Source: Bremia lactucae (lineage: Eukaryota > Oomycota > Peronosporomycetes > Peronosporales > Peronosporaceae). Taken from it: a stretch of DNA of 64,000 nt. How positions within the stretch are numbered: the first letter of the stretch is position 1; every line of letters begins with the position of its first letter. The stretch is taken from contig NC_090612.1 in assembly GCF_004359215.1 (NCBI RefSeq), positions 3,624,857 to 3,688,856 on the forward strand, given 5' to 3'. The notes under the pieces are model-generated. The model was not told the origin of the DNA. It did not search any database and saw only the letters and a list, made by a program, of their open reading frames with translations. Shown here piece after piece: positions 22,846 through 33,510 of the stretch. The position numbers and the translations under genes are program-made.

Positions 22846-23594
22846 AGGATTCGTTCGCATCCTACATGGCAATTCTATTGTGTACGCATTGCCTCTGCGA
22901 TGCAGTGCATGGAAAGGCTTAATGAACTTGGGTAGTAGTTTACTGCTACCCACATTATTGACTACACGCTTAGGTAAGTTTACCGTAGAGATTAGTACTA
23001 GGTCATTAATTTTAAATTATACAACGTTTGCCATCTATGTTTGTCTGCGTTCCGTTTCTGACGGTCCACTTCGTTAGCAATGGAATCCTGTACAAAACGT
23101 ATTACTGATTCTCGAGTCAGCAGAAATTTCTCTGATGACTCATTTGTTTTATCTTTTTCAGAGCACTTTGTGCGCACCGCCATGAGATCTTTCTCATCTT
23201 CGATGTCGAAGAAATCGACATCAACATAAAACGTGTCGTTGTTTATTTCGACCGTGATGAGCATGAGCCAGAAATTATTTTGCTCGTGCGAGTCCACCCC
23301 CCCTTAAACTAGAGGATCCCTTTAAACGGGTGGGTATACGTGGATGGCGTAAGCCATCACGAAGAACGGTGTATGCGTTGTAGACGCATGCACCGAATTA
23401 TTGATGGCGAATTCGACCAGCGGTAAAAACTCGCTTCAATTCGGATACGATTGGACGTAACCTCGAAGTATCTCTTCGAGGACGCGATTTACGCGTTCTG
23501 TTTGACCATCCGTTTCTGGGTGATCGGATGTTGACATAGTCAGCCGTGTTCCGAGAGATCGGAACACGGATTGCCAGAACTCCGCCGTGAATCT
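22112..23594 (-). pseudogene. Chromovirus G5 integrase C-terminal half and chromodomain
   Basis: Read from 23594 downwards: integrase core FTAEFWQSVFRSLGTRL, then STSDHPETDGQTERVNRVLEE with the catalytic Glu region. A frameshifted stretch follows (23297-22998), then the integrase C-terminus KFIKPFHALHRRGNAYTIEL and FYFGRLRPYHQY (22953-22660), and a chromodomain at 22414-22112: FPMERIQNHRD, YLVRWRGCPPSHGSWEP. Chromodomains of this class direct integration to modified histones. The N-terminal part of the integrase is missing at the single-N join at 23595; a piece that would fit lies inverted next to it. Confidence 0.78.
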
Positions 23595-23596
23595 NA

Positions 23597-24380
23597 TCGT
23601 ATATACGGACCATGCGTCATTACGCACGGCCGTCAATAGCCCACACCTCTCGCAAAGAATGGCGAGGTGGCTATCCTTCTTCGCGGAGTATAACTTCTCC
23701 GTCGAATATAAACCAGGACGACTTAATGTCGTCGCTGATGCGTTATCACGCCGACCCGATTTCGAGTCAGCAGTGCACCCCAACAGTAAAAGTGATCTTA
23801 CTGTTGCAACACTCACTACGAGTGTTCCATCATCAACCTTAGTTGATGAAATAAAGAAAGCCTATAAAGAAGATAAGGACCTTCTTTGTCTGATGGATCA
23901 TTTAATGAATCCATCCGATAAATCTTTTAAAGATCTACCGGCTTTATATCGATCGTCATCCGATCGATACACAACACGTAACGGCTTATTGTATTACACA
24001 GCCGTTACCGGCGACACCCCACGTGTCGTCGTCCCGACTCACAATGATTTGCGCTTGCGCATCATGTATGAGTGTCACGATGCTCCAACAAGTGGACATC
24101 GTGGACGTGAGAAGACTTACCTCACGGTAAGTCGATACTTTTACTGGCCCCGCCAGTATCAGTTTGTGCGCAAGTACATTCGTGCTTGCGAGGTTTGTCA
24201 ACGGGTGAAGCCTAGCCCTTCATCCCGTGCACCTCTTCAACCTCTACCACTTCCGGCAGAGTGTTGGCAGTCCGTATCTATGGACTTCGTCTTCGGATTT
24301 CCCGGAGACGACCACAAAAACAATGGAATCCTTGTTTTTGTAGACAGATTCAGCAAGATGGTACACCTTGCTGCGGTAAT
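23597..24380 (+). pseudogene. Gypsy RNase H-integrase segment
   Basis: An open frame of ~260 codons covers the RNase H end (VYTDHASLRTAV, ARWLSFFAEYNFSVEYKPG, VVADALSRRPD), the integrase HHCC zinc domain (H-x-H then CEVCQRVKP) and the first part of the integrase core (SMDFVFGFPG, VFVDRFSKMVHLAAV). The frame is undamaged to the scaffold gap at 24381. It ends where the minus-strand fragment 22112-23594 begins in protein terms, so the two probably belong to one element in which this contig piece is flipped. Confidence 0.8.
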
Positions 24381-24480
24381 NNNNNNNNNNNNNNNNNNNN
24401 NNNNNNNNNNNNNNNNNNNNNNNNNNNNNNNNNNNNNNNNNNNNNNNNNNNNNNNNNNNNNNNNNNNNNNNNNNNNNNNN
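24381..24480. other. Scaffold gap (100 N)
   Basis: There are 100 N characters between two different gypsy integrases. The open frame printed across it is an artefact. Confidence 0.99.
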
Positions 24481-26116
24481 CCGGCACGTTTGCGTGCAAG
24501 GTTACATCGATTTTCTATCGATAACAACCTGTTGCTTTATTGCACAGACATCGCGGACCCTCCGCGTGTCGTTGTTCCTCATGATGAGGATTTGAAGTAC
24601 CGAATCCTCTGTGAGACACACGATACTGTCCTTGGTGGTCATCTCGGTAGAGAAAAGACCTACGGCTCTATAAGCCAGACTTATTGGTGGCCCAAACTTT
24701 TCAAATGGGTCAGCACATATGTTCGCACATGCGAAACGTGCCAACAGGTTACACCCTCGGCACATGCTGCTGCGCCACTGGCGAGTTTCCCCGTCCCCAT
24801 AGGTTGCTTGGAGTCAATTAGTATGAATTTTATTTTTGGGCTACCGAAAGATTCAGCCGGTAACTCCGGTATAGTGGTCTTCGTTGACCGTTTGTATAAA
24901 ATGGCTTACTTAGCGGCCGTGCCGGATTCAATTGATGGAGAGGGTACAGCTAAGCTGTATATCGATCGCGTGATTCGACAACATGGTTTGCCAATGGCAA
25001 TTGTCTCTGATCGGGATCCCCGTTTCACAAGTAAAATCTGGAAATCTGTTTTCCGAGTGCTTGGTACCAGAAAATATGTCCACTGCGGACCATCCGCAGA
25101 CCGATGGTCAAACTGAACGTGTCAATCGCGTCGTTGAAGACGTTTTACGCAGCGTGTGTGCTCAGACACCAAAACGCTAGAGCTCAATGCTTCCAGTAGT
25201 GGAGTTTGCGTTAAATAACGCTGTTCATGCCTCTACCGTTCTATGTAAACGGTCTAAGCCGCCCGCGCGTTCCATTAACGATACCACTGCGTGGTTCAGG
25301 GCGTGGTGGGAGATAATTGGCCGATAGGCTTGCTGATATCAGACCTGTTTCCGTTCGAAAACAAGAAGGCGAGTTTCTCGCGACGCGATCTAGTGTCGTA
25401 AGACATGTAAGGGATACGATGGCTGAGAGCCAAGACAAACAAAAAGAACAAGCAGATGCCAAAGGCAGAAGCTGAATTAATTCTTATATGGTCGGAGAGT
25501 TTTACTAAACGCTAAAAACCTAGTTACCAACTTGGTTTTCGCGGTCTTCAAGACCAAATTGCGCCCGCGCTTTATTGGGCCATTCACGGTCATGAACAAA
25601 AATGGCCTTCCTTATACGCTAAACCTTCCCAGCAAGCTGCGTACACACCCAGTGTTTTACGTTGGCTTGCTTAAGCCATATCGGGACCCTTCCCATGTGG
25701 ACTTGAAGGCGATTGCGCCGAGATAGGCAGTCGTGCCACAGATTGTTGCATCCTCACCAAAATATCCAACTGGCCCTCTTACTGAGGCTGCTGACGCTCC
25801 AGCGTCGAAAGACGGTCCAGAACCGCCTCAAAAGAGCTCTCAACCCGAGCAAGGACCTCACGAAGAAGTCGCACCTCGTGCCGTAGAGCATCAAATGCTT
25901 CCGCCGAAATTTTAGCTTCCTCCCGCGCTGCTTGATGCGCGGGAGAACGTTCAGTTTCATGTGGGGAAACTTTTAAAGCGACATCGTCGTGAGGGTCAAT
26001 ACCAGTATCTGGTGAAGTGGCTAGGGTACCCCTCTCTTGAAAACTCTTGGGAGTTCGAGGTACCTCTTATGCAAGATTGCCCGTACACCGTTGACGTTTT
26101 TGAGCGCCAAGCTTAG
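24481..26116 (+). pseudogene. Chromovirus G6 integrase and chromodomain
   Basis: From 24481 the HHCC domain (H-x-H region HDTVLGGHLGREKTYG, CETCQQVTP) and integrase core (SMNFIFGLPKD, VFVDRLYKMAYLAAV, IVSDRDPRFTSKIWKSVF) are open to ~25075. A one-base shift then moves STADHPQTDGQTERVNRVVED into another frame (24983-25180). After a broken stretch come the C-terminal domain KLRPRFIGPFTV...FYVGLLKPY (25532-25726) and, at ~25940-26116, a chromodomain: FHVGKLLKRHRREG, YLVKWLGYPSLENSWEFE. The linker between the two holds the antisense coiled coil. RT and gag are missing, lost at the gap. Confidence 0.82.
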
Positions 26117-27003
26117 AGTCAACTCGCGTCAAACGGCGCTTCCCACCACTAAACGTAGGATAAGGTGGATCTAAAGCCTCAGTGCGGCTCCGATATTTGG
26201 TTGTACGGTCAGCCGAAGCACTGAAATATTGGCTAGGCCTTTCTTCGTTTTGTGGCATAATTGCCGAACGTAACTGACCTTTCACCTTAAGCTTACAGAA
26301 ATCGAACCGAATTTCTCGTTCCAAACGCACATCAGCCCTATCCGCAGACTCTCGGATATTCCATATATTACGAAGTTGGCGGGCCCGGTGGACCCAGTTC
26401 TAAAATGAGACTTCGTTTTCACTCCTTGTTTCGTTTGGAAACAAAACGATCGGAATTCCATCATGGAGGTCACCGAAGCCCCACGGGCTTGATCACGAAA
26501 TCGCGTCAGATACTGGCTTCGCGTCATTACCTTTAGCGTAAGGTATTGCTCATGAAGAGCGTCGCGGGCAGCGATCTCCTCCGGCGTCCTCGCCGGGTCA
26601 CCAGAGATCCAGATGGCCAAGCTATGACCCGCTATCTCTTTGAGACGCTCGTCCGCACTAAGCGGAGTGAACCTATATTCACTATGAGCTTTAGCTTTCG
26701 CTATCTCGGCAGCTCGACGACGAGCTCTTTCCTCTATGAGGATTATCTGCTCTTGCTCTTCATCGAGCGGATTCGTAATGATGTTGGACTCATGATCCCG
26801 TGTCCTACTCAATGCCGTTAAGACATCAGCGGCACCACGTTTTGGGAACGGATTCGGGGCCCGCCGACGTTTATCCGGAGGAGAAGGCGTGAGCGAACGC
26901 CGCTCTTTTTCCTCCTCCTCTGATTGAGAGTGACTTTCAAAGTCACTATTCCCTCATCGTCAAGGAATGTGCTCAGAGTCTGTGACTCACGCATGATTGT
27001 CAT
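25770..27003 (-). pseudogene. Antisense ORF region of chromovirus G6
   Basis: Read from 27003 downwards: an acidic Ser/Glu stretch followed by a basic nuclear-signal-like DKRRRAPNPFPKRG (~26880); then 26812-26282, 176 codons, with EERARRRAAEIAKAKA and YLTLKVMTRSQYLTRFRD; then, past the chromodomain on the opposite strand, an open coiled-coil segment at 25930-25785 (ALRHEVRLLREVLARVESSFEAVLDRL begins at ~25885). It lies between the chromodomain and the 3' LTR and overlaps the integrase-chromodomain linker in antisense, as in G4, G5 and G7. Stops separate the blocks. Function unknown. Confidence 0.55.
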
Positions 27004-27105
27004 TATACAAAGGAATGAAAAAAAAAAACCGAACGGTTAGCTGTTTAGGTTCCAACCTCAAAGAGGAAATGAAGCGAATGTTGTCACTCGGTGTCAACAG
27101 TCTGA

Positions 27106-27640
27106 TGGGGGAGGGTGTAATAGGTAGGGCACACATAGGTTGGAGAACTGTTGTTGTGGTACATTTACTTTATGGGTAAATACCCTTTTATCTAATTTTT
27201 AATAGTTAGTTACTTAAATCCCAATTATTATGGGTAACAAATGTGGTCGCCGCCAGATATAAATCTGGCGGCCAAAGTCTATTTTTAATTAGCTAGGGTA
27301 AGGTTTTTAGATTGAAAAATTAAATAAAGTGCAGTTCCCCTTTTGATCTTAAAGCGTTAAGTGCCTTTCTAAGGCTTGCGCATTGATCTGTAAGAGATAA
27401 AAGCCTTTGAAAGGTATATCCTCTTGGGCACTAGTTGCCACTTGGTTCTACGATCCCCTAAATCCCTTGAACTAGGATTTTTTTAAGCTTTAATAGCTTG
27501 TACGACTCCCTGAGTTGTTGAACTTGTTAGTTCAATAGAACTAAGAGACTCTCTGAGTCTGAAAGTCTTCCTCTGACCTCAGGAGCGAGGTAGCTCCGCT
27601 TCACAGAGCTACCTCAGAGCCTATCCTTCTTCATCCTTCT
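27106..27640 (+). repeat. Polypurine tract and probable 3' LTR of G6
   Basis: GGGGGAGGG (27106-27114) is followed by TGTAATAGGTAGGGCAC at 27115, the expected plus-strand primer and LTR start after the antisense region. The right limit is uncertain; it is taken where copia sequence begins. A 10-bp hairpin (GAGGTAGCTC...GAGCTACCTC) lies at about 27587-27615. No coding content was found. Confidence 0.45.
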
Positions 27641-28110
27641 TAAAGCTTCTTGGTGATGTAAGAGTTTTTAATAGTTTCCAATATTCTCGCCACAACTTGA
27701 AAAACTTCTTCATCGATATAGCCTTCAACATAAAAGCAGCTGTTTGGTAGTTGCAATACAAATGAGCTCAATAATCTTGGCTATTACCTTGTTACGCACA
27801 AAATTATAATGTATGTCAATATGCTTGGTTCGGCTGTGTCACTCTCAGATTATATTAACTCAAAGAAGGCTCTTTCAACTTAATATAATCTGAGCGTAAA
27901 GGGACATTAATTTTAAGATTTAGTCTTTGCGATTGCACTCTGATTGTCGTCAAATACGGGAATCGAATATTTTATTGAAGTCTTCAATACTTGTAGAAGA
28001 ATTTTAGTCCACGAAACCGCTTGCAGGCAGGAAGATAAAGCCATTTCTGATCGTAATTTCTTTGTTGAAAAAGCATCTTGTTATTTAACATAGAAATACG
28101 CAAATATTGC
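27640..28110 (-). pseudogene. Copia RNase H fragment with a small hairpin insertion
   Basis: On the minus strand this reads ALSSCLQAVSWTKILLQVLK, IPVFDDNQSAIAKTK, then after an ~85-bp interruption SRTKHIDIHYNFVRNKVIAKIIEL, GYIDEEVFQVVARILE and a stop at ~27640. This is the C-terminal RNase H of a copia element distinct from C1 and C2. The interruption contains CTCAGATTATATTAA and its reverse complement around a short loop (27842-27893). No LTR is recognised. Confidence 0.68.
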
Positions 28111-28231
28111 GAAGTCTTTTCGCAGACCTTTCGAGCTACCGAAGCTGCAAAAGCCTGTAAAAAGGTATCACAATATATATTCTAGTCATAAACAAGTTGC
28201 TACCATTACGCTACTCTTATAAATACAGAGG

Positions 28232-28296
28232 TAGATATAGGGTGTGTGGCTATATCTGTAAAGAGATAGATATAGGGTGTGTGGCTATATCTGTAA
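28232..28296. repeat. 35-bp direct repeat, two copies
   Basis: TAGATATAGGGTGTGTGGC...TATATCTGTAA occurs at 28232-28261 and again at 28267-28296. Each unit is itself an imperfect palindrome (AGATATA...TATATCT). The second copy overlaps the first bases of the G3 LTR. Confidence 0.85.
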
Positions 28297-28727
28297 CTGG
28301 GTGTATCGTTACATGAAATAAACACTTAAAGTTGTTAATTAATATATTATCTATAGGGTAGACATGTTTTGGAGAATATTACTTTATAAGGTAATATTCT
28401 AAAAGCTTATCCATCGGTAGATATAGACCATTATATCTACTTTCTCCGCGGTCCAGTCAGCGCTGGACGCGCACAAAGAGAAAGCCAGATGAGACTTTTA
28501 GTACATGCTTTGTATAAGTTTATAATTAAGTTAGTATTAACTAGATAGAACAGAAGAACTTTGATATATTAAAACAAGTTTTAATTAACCCTCTTTAAAG
28601 CAAGTGTTTGAAAGAGAGTCCTCTCTGCACGTACTTGTGTATGTGAAGTGACGCTAGGCACCACTCGCACTGAGGCAGTGCGTAGTGGATTTGTAAGAAG
28701 CAGTACAAGTCGTAGTGCCCCGTTACA
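28292..28727 (+). repeat. 5' LTR of gypsy element G3
   Basis: A 436-bp LTR of the G1 family (TGTAACTGGGTGTATCG...GCCCCGTTACA) is followed by CCTGGTACCACTTTG. A truncated partner is at 38322-38617, next to the DHTKD1-like gene. Confidence 0.82.
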
Positions 28728-28777
28728 CCTGGTACCACTTTGTAGTCCGTCCAAGGACCACAGCTCCATCATCTAAC

Positions 28778-29760
28778 ATGTCCATGTTAGATGATAATGG
28801 AAATACGCATCACGTTTCGCGTGATAGCTACTCCTTTCTAAGAGACATAGAAAGGAGTGCGGTCGAACGAATGAGTTCGACCGTACGGAACGATGCCATC
28901 TTGGCCATGCTGTCCGGTTTGGACAGAGATGCCCTCCATCAAGCCATCGCCAAGTTTATACAACTTGAACATGACGTGGCGAAGGAGAAGGTAGCCTTGC
29001 TTAATCAGCAAGGCTCTCAACAGGCAGGACTGTTGAGGTATAGCAGGTACAGACCCCTGTACCTGGAATGACGCACACGCTTCGTCCGGAACCTTAAATT
29101 GGCATCTCTAAGTATAAGGGAGTCGAAGAAGACTCCCTCTTAAGATGGTTTGTTGAGTTGGACGATGCCACAAGGGCTGGTCACATCGTCTACGAGAAAA
29201 TGCAAGTCGCATTTGCTCAATCGAATTTGGCAGGTCGTGCCAAAATTGGGGCACTTAGCCTTAAGTTGCGTGACCCTTTGTCCTTGGGTCGCTAGAGGCT
29301 TTTAAAGCCCGGCTCAAACAAACGTTTGAATCGCCTAGGGCTGGGTTCAGAGCTCGATCAGAGCTTCTGACACTCAATCAGAGCAAGTGTGATGTTCACG
29401 CTTATGCCCAGCACATACCACATTTAGCGATTTGTATCACAAACAGCCCAATTCATGAACACACGTTGATTACGGTGTTCATGCAAGGTCTTACGGATGG
29501 TCGCGTAAGACCCACCTGTTCTGCTTGGAGCTGTATACGCTTGAAGAAGCAATATCCGTTGCGGAACAGGAGGATTTTAGCTTGAGACAGGCTCAAGCAA
29601 GTTCGTCATCATATCGTCCCTTAAGACGACACAAACTGAGAGGTCCAGAACCTATGGACCTCTCTCATTTCAAAAGGGAGAAACCTCGCTTTTCGAATAC
29701 CAAGCGCTAACAGAAATGCATTCGCTGTCAAAAGTTAGGACACTTCGCTCATGAGTGTAG
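28778..29760 (+). pseudogene. Gypsy G3 gag, broken
   Basis: ATG 28778 gives MSMLDDNGNTHHV and is open to ~29070 (to ALLNQQGSQQ). Later capsid blocks (NLAGRAKIGALSL, KQTFESPRAGFRAR) need frame changes. The C-terminal block 29525-29710 has QEDFSLRQAQASSSSY and GPEPMDLSHF, and the zinc knuckle near 29710-29760 is KCIRCQKLGHFAHEC once a stop (TAA, 29708) is ignored. It is the same family as G1 and G2. Confidence 0.75.
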
Positions 29761-29929
29761 TGATCCACGCCCAGTGCGGAGAGGTACTGAAGGTAATTTT
29801 GGACTGTATGCAAATAAGGGCAACGGTCGCGGGTCCGACGTTGTTGCGAAATCGCAACAGCGAGGCGGACCGCCAAAAAAACGGTCGGGGTCAGCATGGA
29901 GGCAACGCCCTACTGGTCCAGCAACCTCA

Positions 29930-31079
29930 GGAGAATTTGCAAATCTCTTGACTTAAGTTGCTCCAGGCACACAATCATTATGTGTGATCTGCACCTGGTG
30001 ATGAGGTATCCCTCATCACCTTAAAATTAAAAGTGACAACCGATTTGTCACTTAGAGCCCTAAGGGACTGCGGAGCGTCGAATAACTTTAATCGTCGCCA
30101 GTCACCAGAGGGTCGTTGGCTCAAATATGTAGCGCGACATCCATCCAACGAGGATGACGGTGCGTCTAGCGACAGGCGCATCGATAACAGTAATGAAAAG
30201 CGTAGTGAGATTTCAGTACACACTTAAAGATTTACAGTACGATGATAATTTCATCGTACTGGATTTGGATGCCAAATTTGATGTCATCCTAGGTTTACCT
30301 TGGCTCAGAAAATATGAGCCAAGGATCAGCTGGCAGCATCGATCCGTAAAGATGCCTGCCACTTGTTCGTCAGATGGCCATCTGATGAACGTTTTGGAGC
30401 GTCCATTAAGCGTGTGGATGTACTACAAGTAAGTGCGATGGCCTCACTTGTGGTACGGTCGTTTGTACGACTGCACAAGATCACAGTGTGATTACTAATC
30501 ACCCTGCGGAGTCTGCTGCCGGAGACCGTGCGAATGCACAGGCAGCGCCGAAGTCGAGTGGATCGAGACATGAATGTACGCCTAGCAGGCGACATTCAAG
30601 GAAGATACCGGCTGTCCAAAATGGACAGCACGATGATTCTAGGTCGAGTAGAGAATCGACCGTAGAGGACCCGACTGTGATAGTGCATCACAGTCGGACC
30701 ATGTTAAGAGAATAAGTCTTCACGTACTTGAGGAGAATTCTCCTCAAATAATAAATGCTGAAGCGGCTAGACTTCATCACCCCGAGGGATTGATCCTTCG
30801 GCAGCCTGTGGATAAATCCCAGGAAGAAACCGAGACATTAAATGTCTTGGTTAATGACGGATCTACAGTAGGCGCTTATACCCTTGATCTGTATGCGCTT
30901 CCGAAGTTAACTTCAGAGATAACTCAATTACCAGCCCTAGAACCCAAGCGGTTCTTGAGAGATCTGCATAGTGGTAGAATCAAGCAGATCTGCTTTCTCG
31001 TCACAGAGGACGAATACGCAACCGATATTCCGTCAGCGGTATTTTTGTCGAGAACGAACGGGTTCTCAGCAGTTCATCG
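29930..31079 (+). pseudogene. Gypsy G3 protease and spacer
   Basis: Protease blocks are LRALRDCGASNNFNRRQ (~30050; D-C-G, with V to R before it) and MTVRLATGASITV...LDAKFDVILGLPWLRKYEP (30154-30330), separated by a frameshift. The following 700 bp is the linker to RT: hydrophilic, with 30790-31104 open (LVNDGSTVGAYTLDLYALPKL, ALEPKRFLRDL). The same linker is recognisable, decayed, in G4. Confidence 0.68.
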
Positions 31080-32085
31080 ATGGACGAAAGTGTTCTCGAT
31101 GTGAAGACTCGGATTGAGATATATACTACTCAATCTTGGGAGTCACTTAAGACAAATCCTCTATACAAAGATTTGATTGGATTTAGGGAAGTATTCCCTG
31201 AAACAGTTCCATGCGAGTTGCTTAAAAATAAAGGCACTCGACATCAGATCCAGCTTAAACCGGGCTCGAAGTACTGTGTCATGAAGCAGTGGCCACTGCC
31301 TCGTGAACAAGTACTTGCGATCGATAATTCTTCATCGATCGATTAACAGCGAGCCATGTAAGGGAGTCAACCTCCCCACATAGCTTTCCAACCTTCTGTT
31401 TGCGAAAGACCACAGGAGGGTGGCGGATAGAGCTCGCATTCAATTAACTGAATGCTGCAACGGTACTGGCTTAAACGCTAATACCTAGGAAAGACGTTAT
31501 GATAGATGGTATGTCTAAGAGTACCATCTTTTCGTCTATGGATCTGATAAATTAATTTTATCAAATACTTACGCGTGAACAACGAGACATCACGTTCATA
31601 GCAGTGAGCACTCCCAGCGAGATGCTCTGGGAATGGCAAGTAATGCCACAGCGCCCTGCAACATTCAACAGATGCGTAACGAATCTGTTGAGACCTGTGC
31701 GAGAATTCGCACGGAGTTTTTCTGACGATGTATTCGTCCATAGCCGATCCATGGACGGAAAGACGGACGTGGAAGCTCATACAAGTCACGTTCGTCAGGT
31801 TCTTACACTTATGCGAAAGCATAAGTTGTACGCAAATCTCAAGAAGTGTATATTCGCTGCAAGCGAAATACCACTTCTTGGGTGCATCGTTGGTAAACAC
31901 GGCGTACGATCTGATCCCGAAAAGATCAAGGCAATTACCGACTGGCCATTTCCAGTCGATGTCAAGGGACTTAGAAAGCTCCTCGAATTAGCGGCGTACA
32001 TGCACAAGAAGTTTTGCAATTGTTCCGAGATGACAGTTCATCTCTCTCTTCTCTTAAAAAAGAGTTGGCAGCCCATCGGAGTCGA
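31080..32085 (+). pseudogene. Gypsy G3 reverse transcriptase, truncated
   Basis: The start at 31080 reads MDESVLDVKTRI...YKDLIGFREVFPETVPCELL and YCVMKQWPLPREQV. The middle is lost to frameshifts around 31345-31600. The frame at 31604-32085 has EWQVMPQ, NRCVTNLLRPVREF, then SDDVFVHSRS as the catalytic box (usual form YFDDVFVHS), KCIFAASEIPLLGCIVG and DPEKIKAITDWPFP. Sequence switches to LINE at ~32086, removing RNase H and integrase. Confidence 0.75.
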
Positions 32086-32140
32086 CTGATTCTTCTGCTC
32101 GACTTTTGAAAAGCGTACGACACAGTGGCGCGGGACTTCC

Positions 32141-32567
32141 TGATTTTATTACCTCTTCTTCTTCACCTTCAGCAAAAATAACTCTTTATAACTTTTCATG
32201 ATGATTGCGTTCGTAGAGAAAATGCATATATGTCGAGGTTGGGTTAAGCCTGCTTGCAAGCTCTGCTTTATACGCTTTAATATTAAGATCCTTTATTTGA
32301 GCTACGCCAGAATCTATTGCTGCCTGAGCAACTGCAACTGGAATTGTTGTTATTAATCTTGGGTCAAGTCAAATTTACCATATGACTCATCAAGGTCAGT
32401 AATGGACATAGCTTTTAGCTCAACATTTTTAAGTTTAAGCTCGTCTAAAACTTTTTGGCCATTGTTAATTTCGACTTTCGATAAATCTACTTCAAGGGTA
32501 TATGATTTTGGATAAGCCTCCGCAAATCTTAATAAATTTCCGCCATCAGAGCAGCCAAGTTCTAGTT
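32141..32567 (-). other. Bacterial-like chimera: methyltransferase fragment joined to malic enzyme/phosphotransacetylase fragment
   Basis: On the minus strand, 32567-32366 translates without stops as a class I SAM-dependent methyltransferase start: [19 protein letters not shown] (motif I), then [17 protein letters not shown] and ITDLDESYGKFD. Directly after, in another frame, 32365-32141 reads DPRLITTIPVAVAQAAIDSG, ASRLNPTSTYMHFLYER and, past one stop, RVIFAEGEEEEVIKS. That is the typical end of a bacterial malic enzyme running into its phosphotransacetylase domain. The junction shows a repeated TTGAC. The piece is AT-rich, unlike the LINE around it, and the style is Rickettsiales-like. It interrupts the LINE cleanly between RT codons DFL and AL. 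Natural DNA capture or assembly error are both possible. Confidence 0.72.
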
Positions 32568-33510
32568 TTTAGCACTCGCGCGCTTTGGGTTTCTTCTGGC
32601 TTCGTGAGTATGATATGGAAAATCCACGACTGTACGACAGCACATTTTGTGGTCAACGGCGAGCTCTCGACGCCGCAGGCGGTGATTTCCGGGATTCGAC
32701 AAGGCTGCCCTCTGGCACCGCTGCTCTTTGTTCTTGCGGTGGAAATCCTCGCGCTGGCTATCCAACAGGATGGCCAGATCACCGGCCTCAGCGTGCCACG
32801 GGGAGGAGGAGAGGCCCACAAATTCTCGGCATTTGTAGATGACTCAACGATTTTTATGCAGAGGCGTATCGCGACGGGCCACATCCGGGGGGTTGGAATA
32901 CCTACTGATCCAGGCCAGCGGGGTGTGATCGAACTAGAGCAACAGAGCAACGACATCCATTGGAAACTTGCGGCGACCAACACCGAGGATCGGTATATGG
33001 CAGTCGACTGCCAGCGGCTACGAAGGGCTCCGGATGCAGGGGGTATCGTCTTTGAAGCGCATCCGCTCCTTCATGGATTTCCATGGACCGTAACAGACAC
33101 GTACTTTTGGCGCTCAAGAATCAAGCATTTCAGCGGTGCAAAGGTTCAGAATATTCACTGCGAACAACTATTCAGGGGCTCCGGGTCGCTGCGCAAGAGA
33201 GTGCATGGCAATACGCGGCGTTACAGCAGACACCACGAGGATTATGGGACCATCGCCGCGTGCTCACGGAGTACCAAGTCTGGGTCGTGGATCGAGTGGC
33301 CGTAGGGCAATTAAATCTCTACCATGCAGAACGGACACGGGACAACAGTTGTCGTAAGCTAGGACGTCCAAGCGCCCATCGTTCTCGAGTCCAGTGGCAG
33401 ATGAGCTTCTGCCAGCATGCTTGCGCGCATGGACATGTCCAAAAACCATGTTTCATCGTCTCTTTGATTCCACGACAACATTGTCAGGGCTTCCTAGCCA
33501 ACAGTGCCAC

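Noticed and set aside
32185..32567. Considered whether the AT-rich insert is mitochondrial DNA
   Set aside because: The readable domains (SAM methyltransferase start, malic enzyme/phosphotransacetylase) are not encoded by known mitochondrial genomes.
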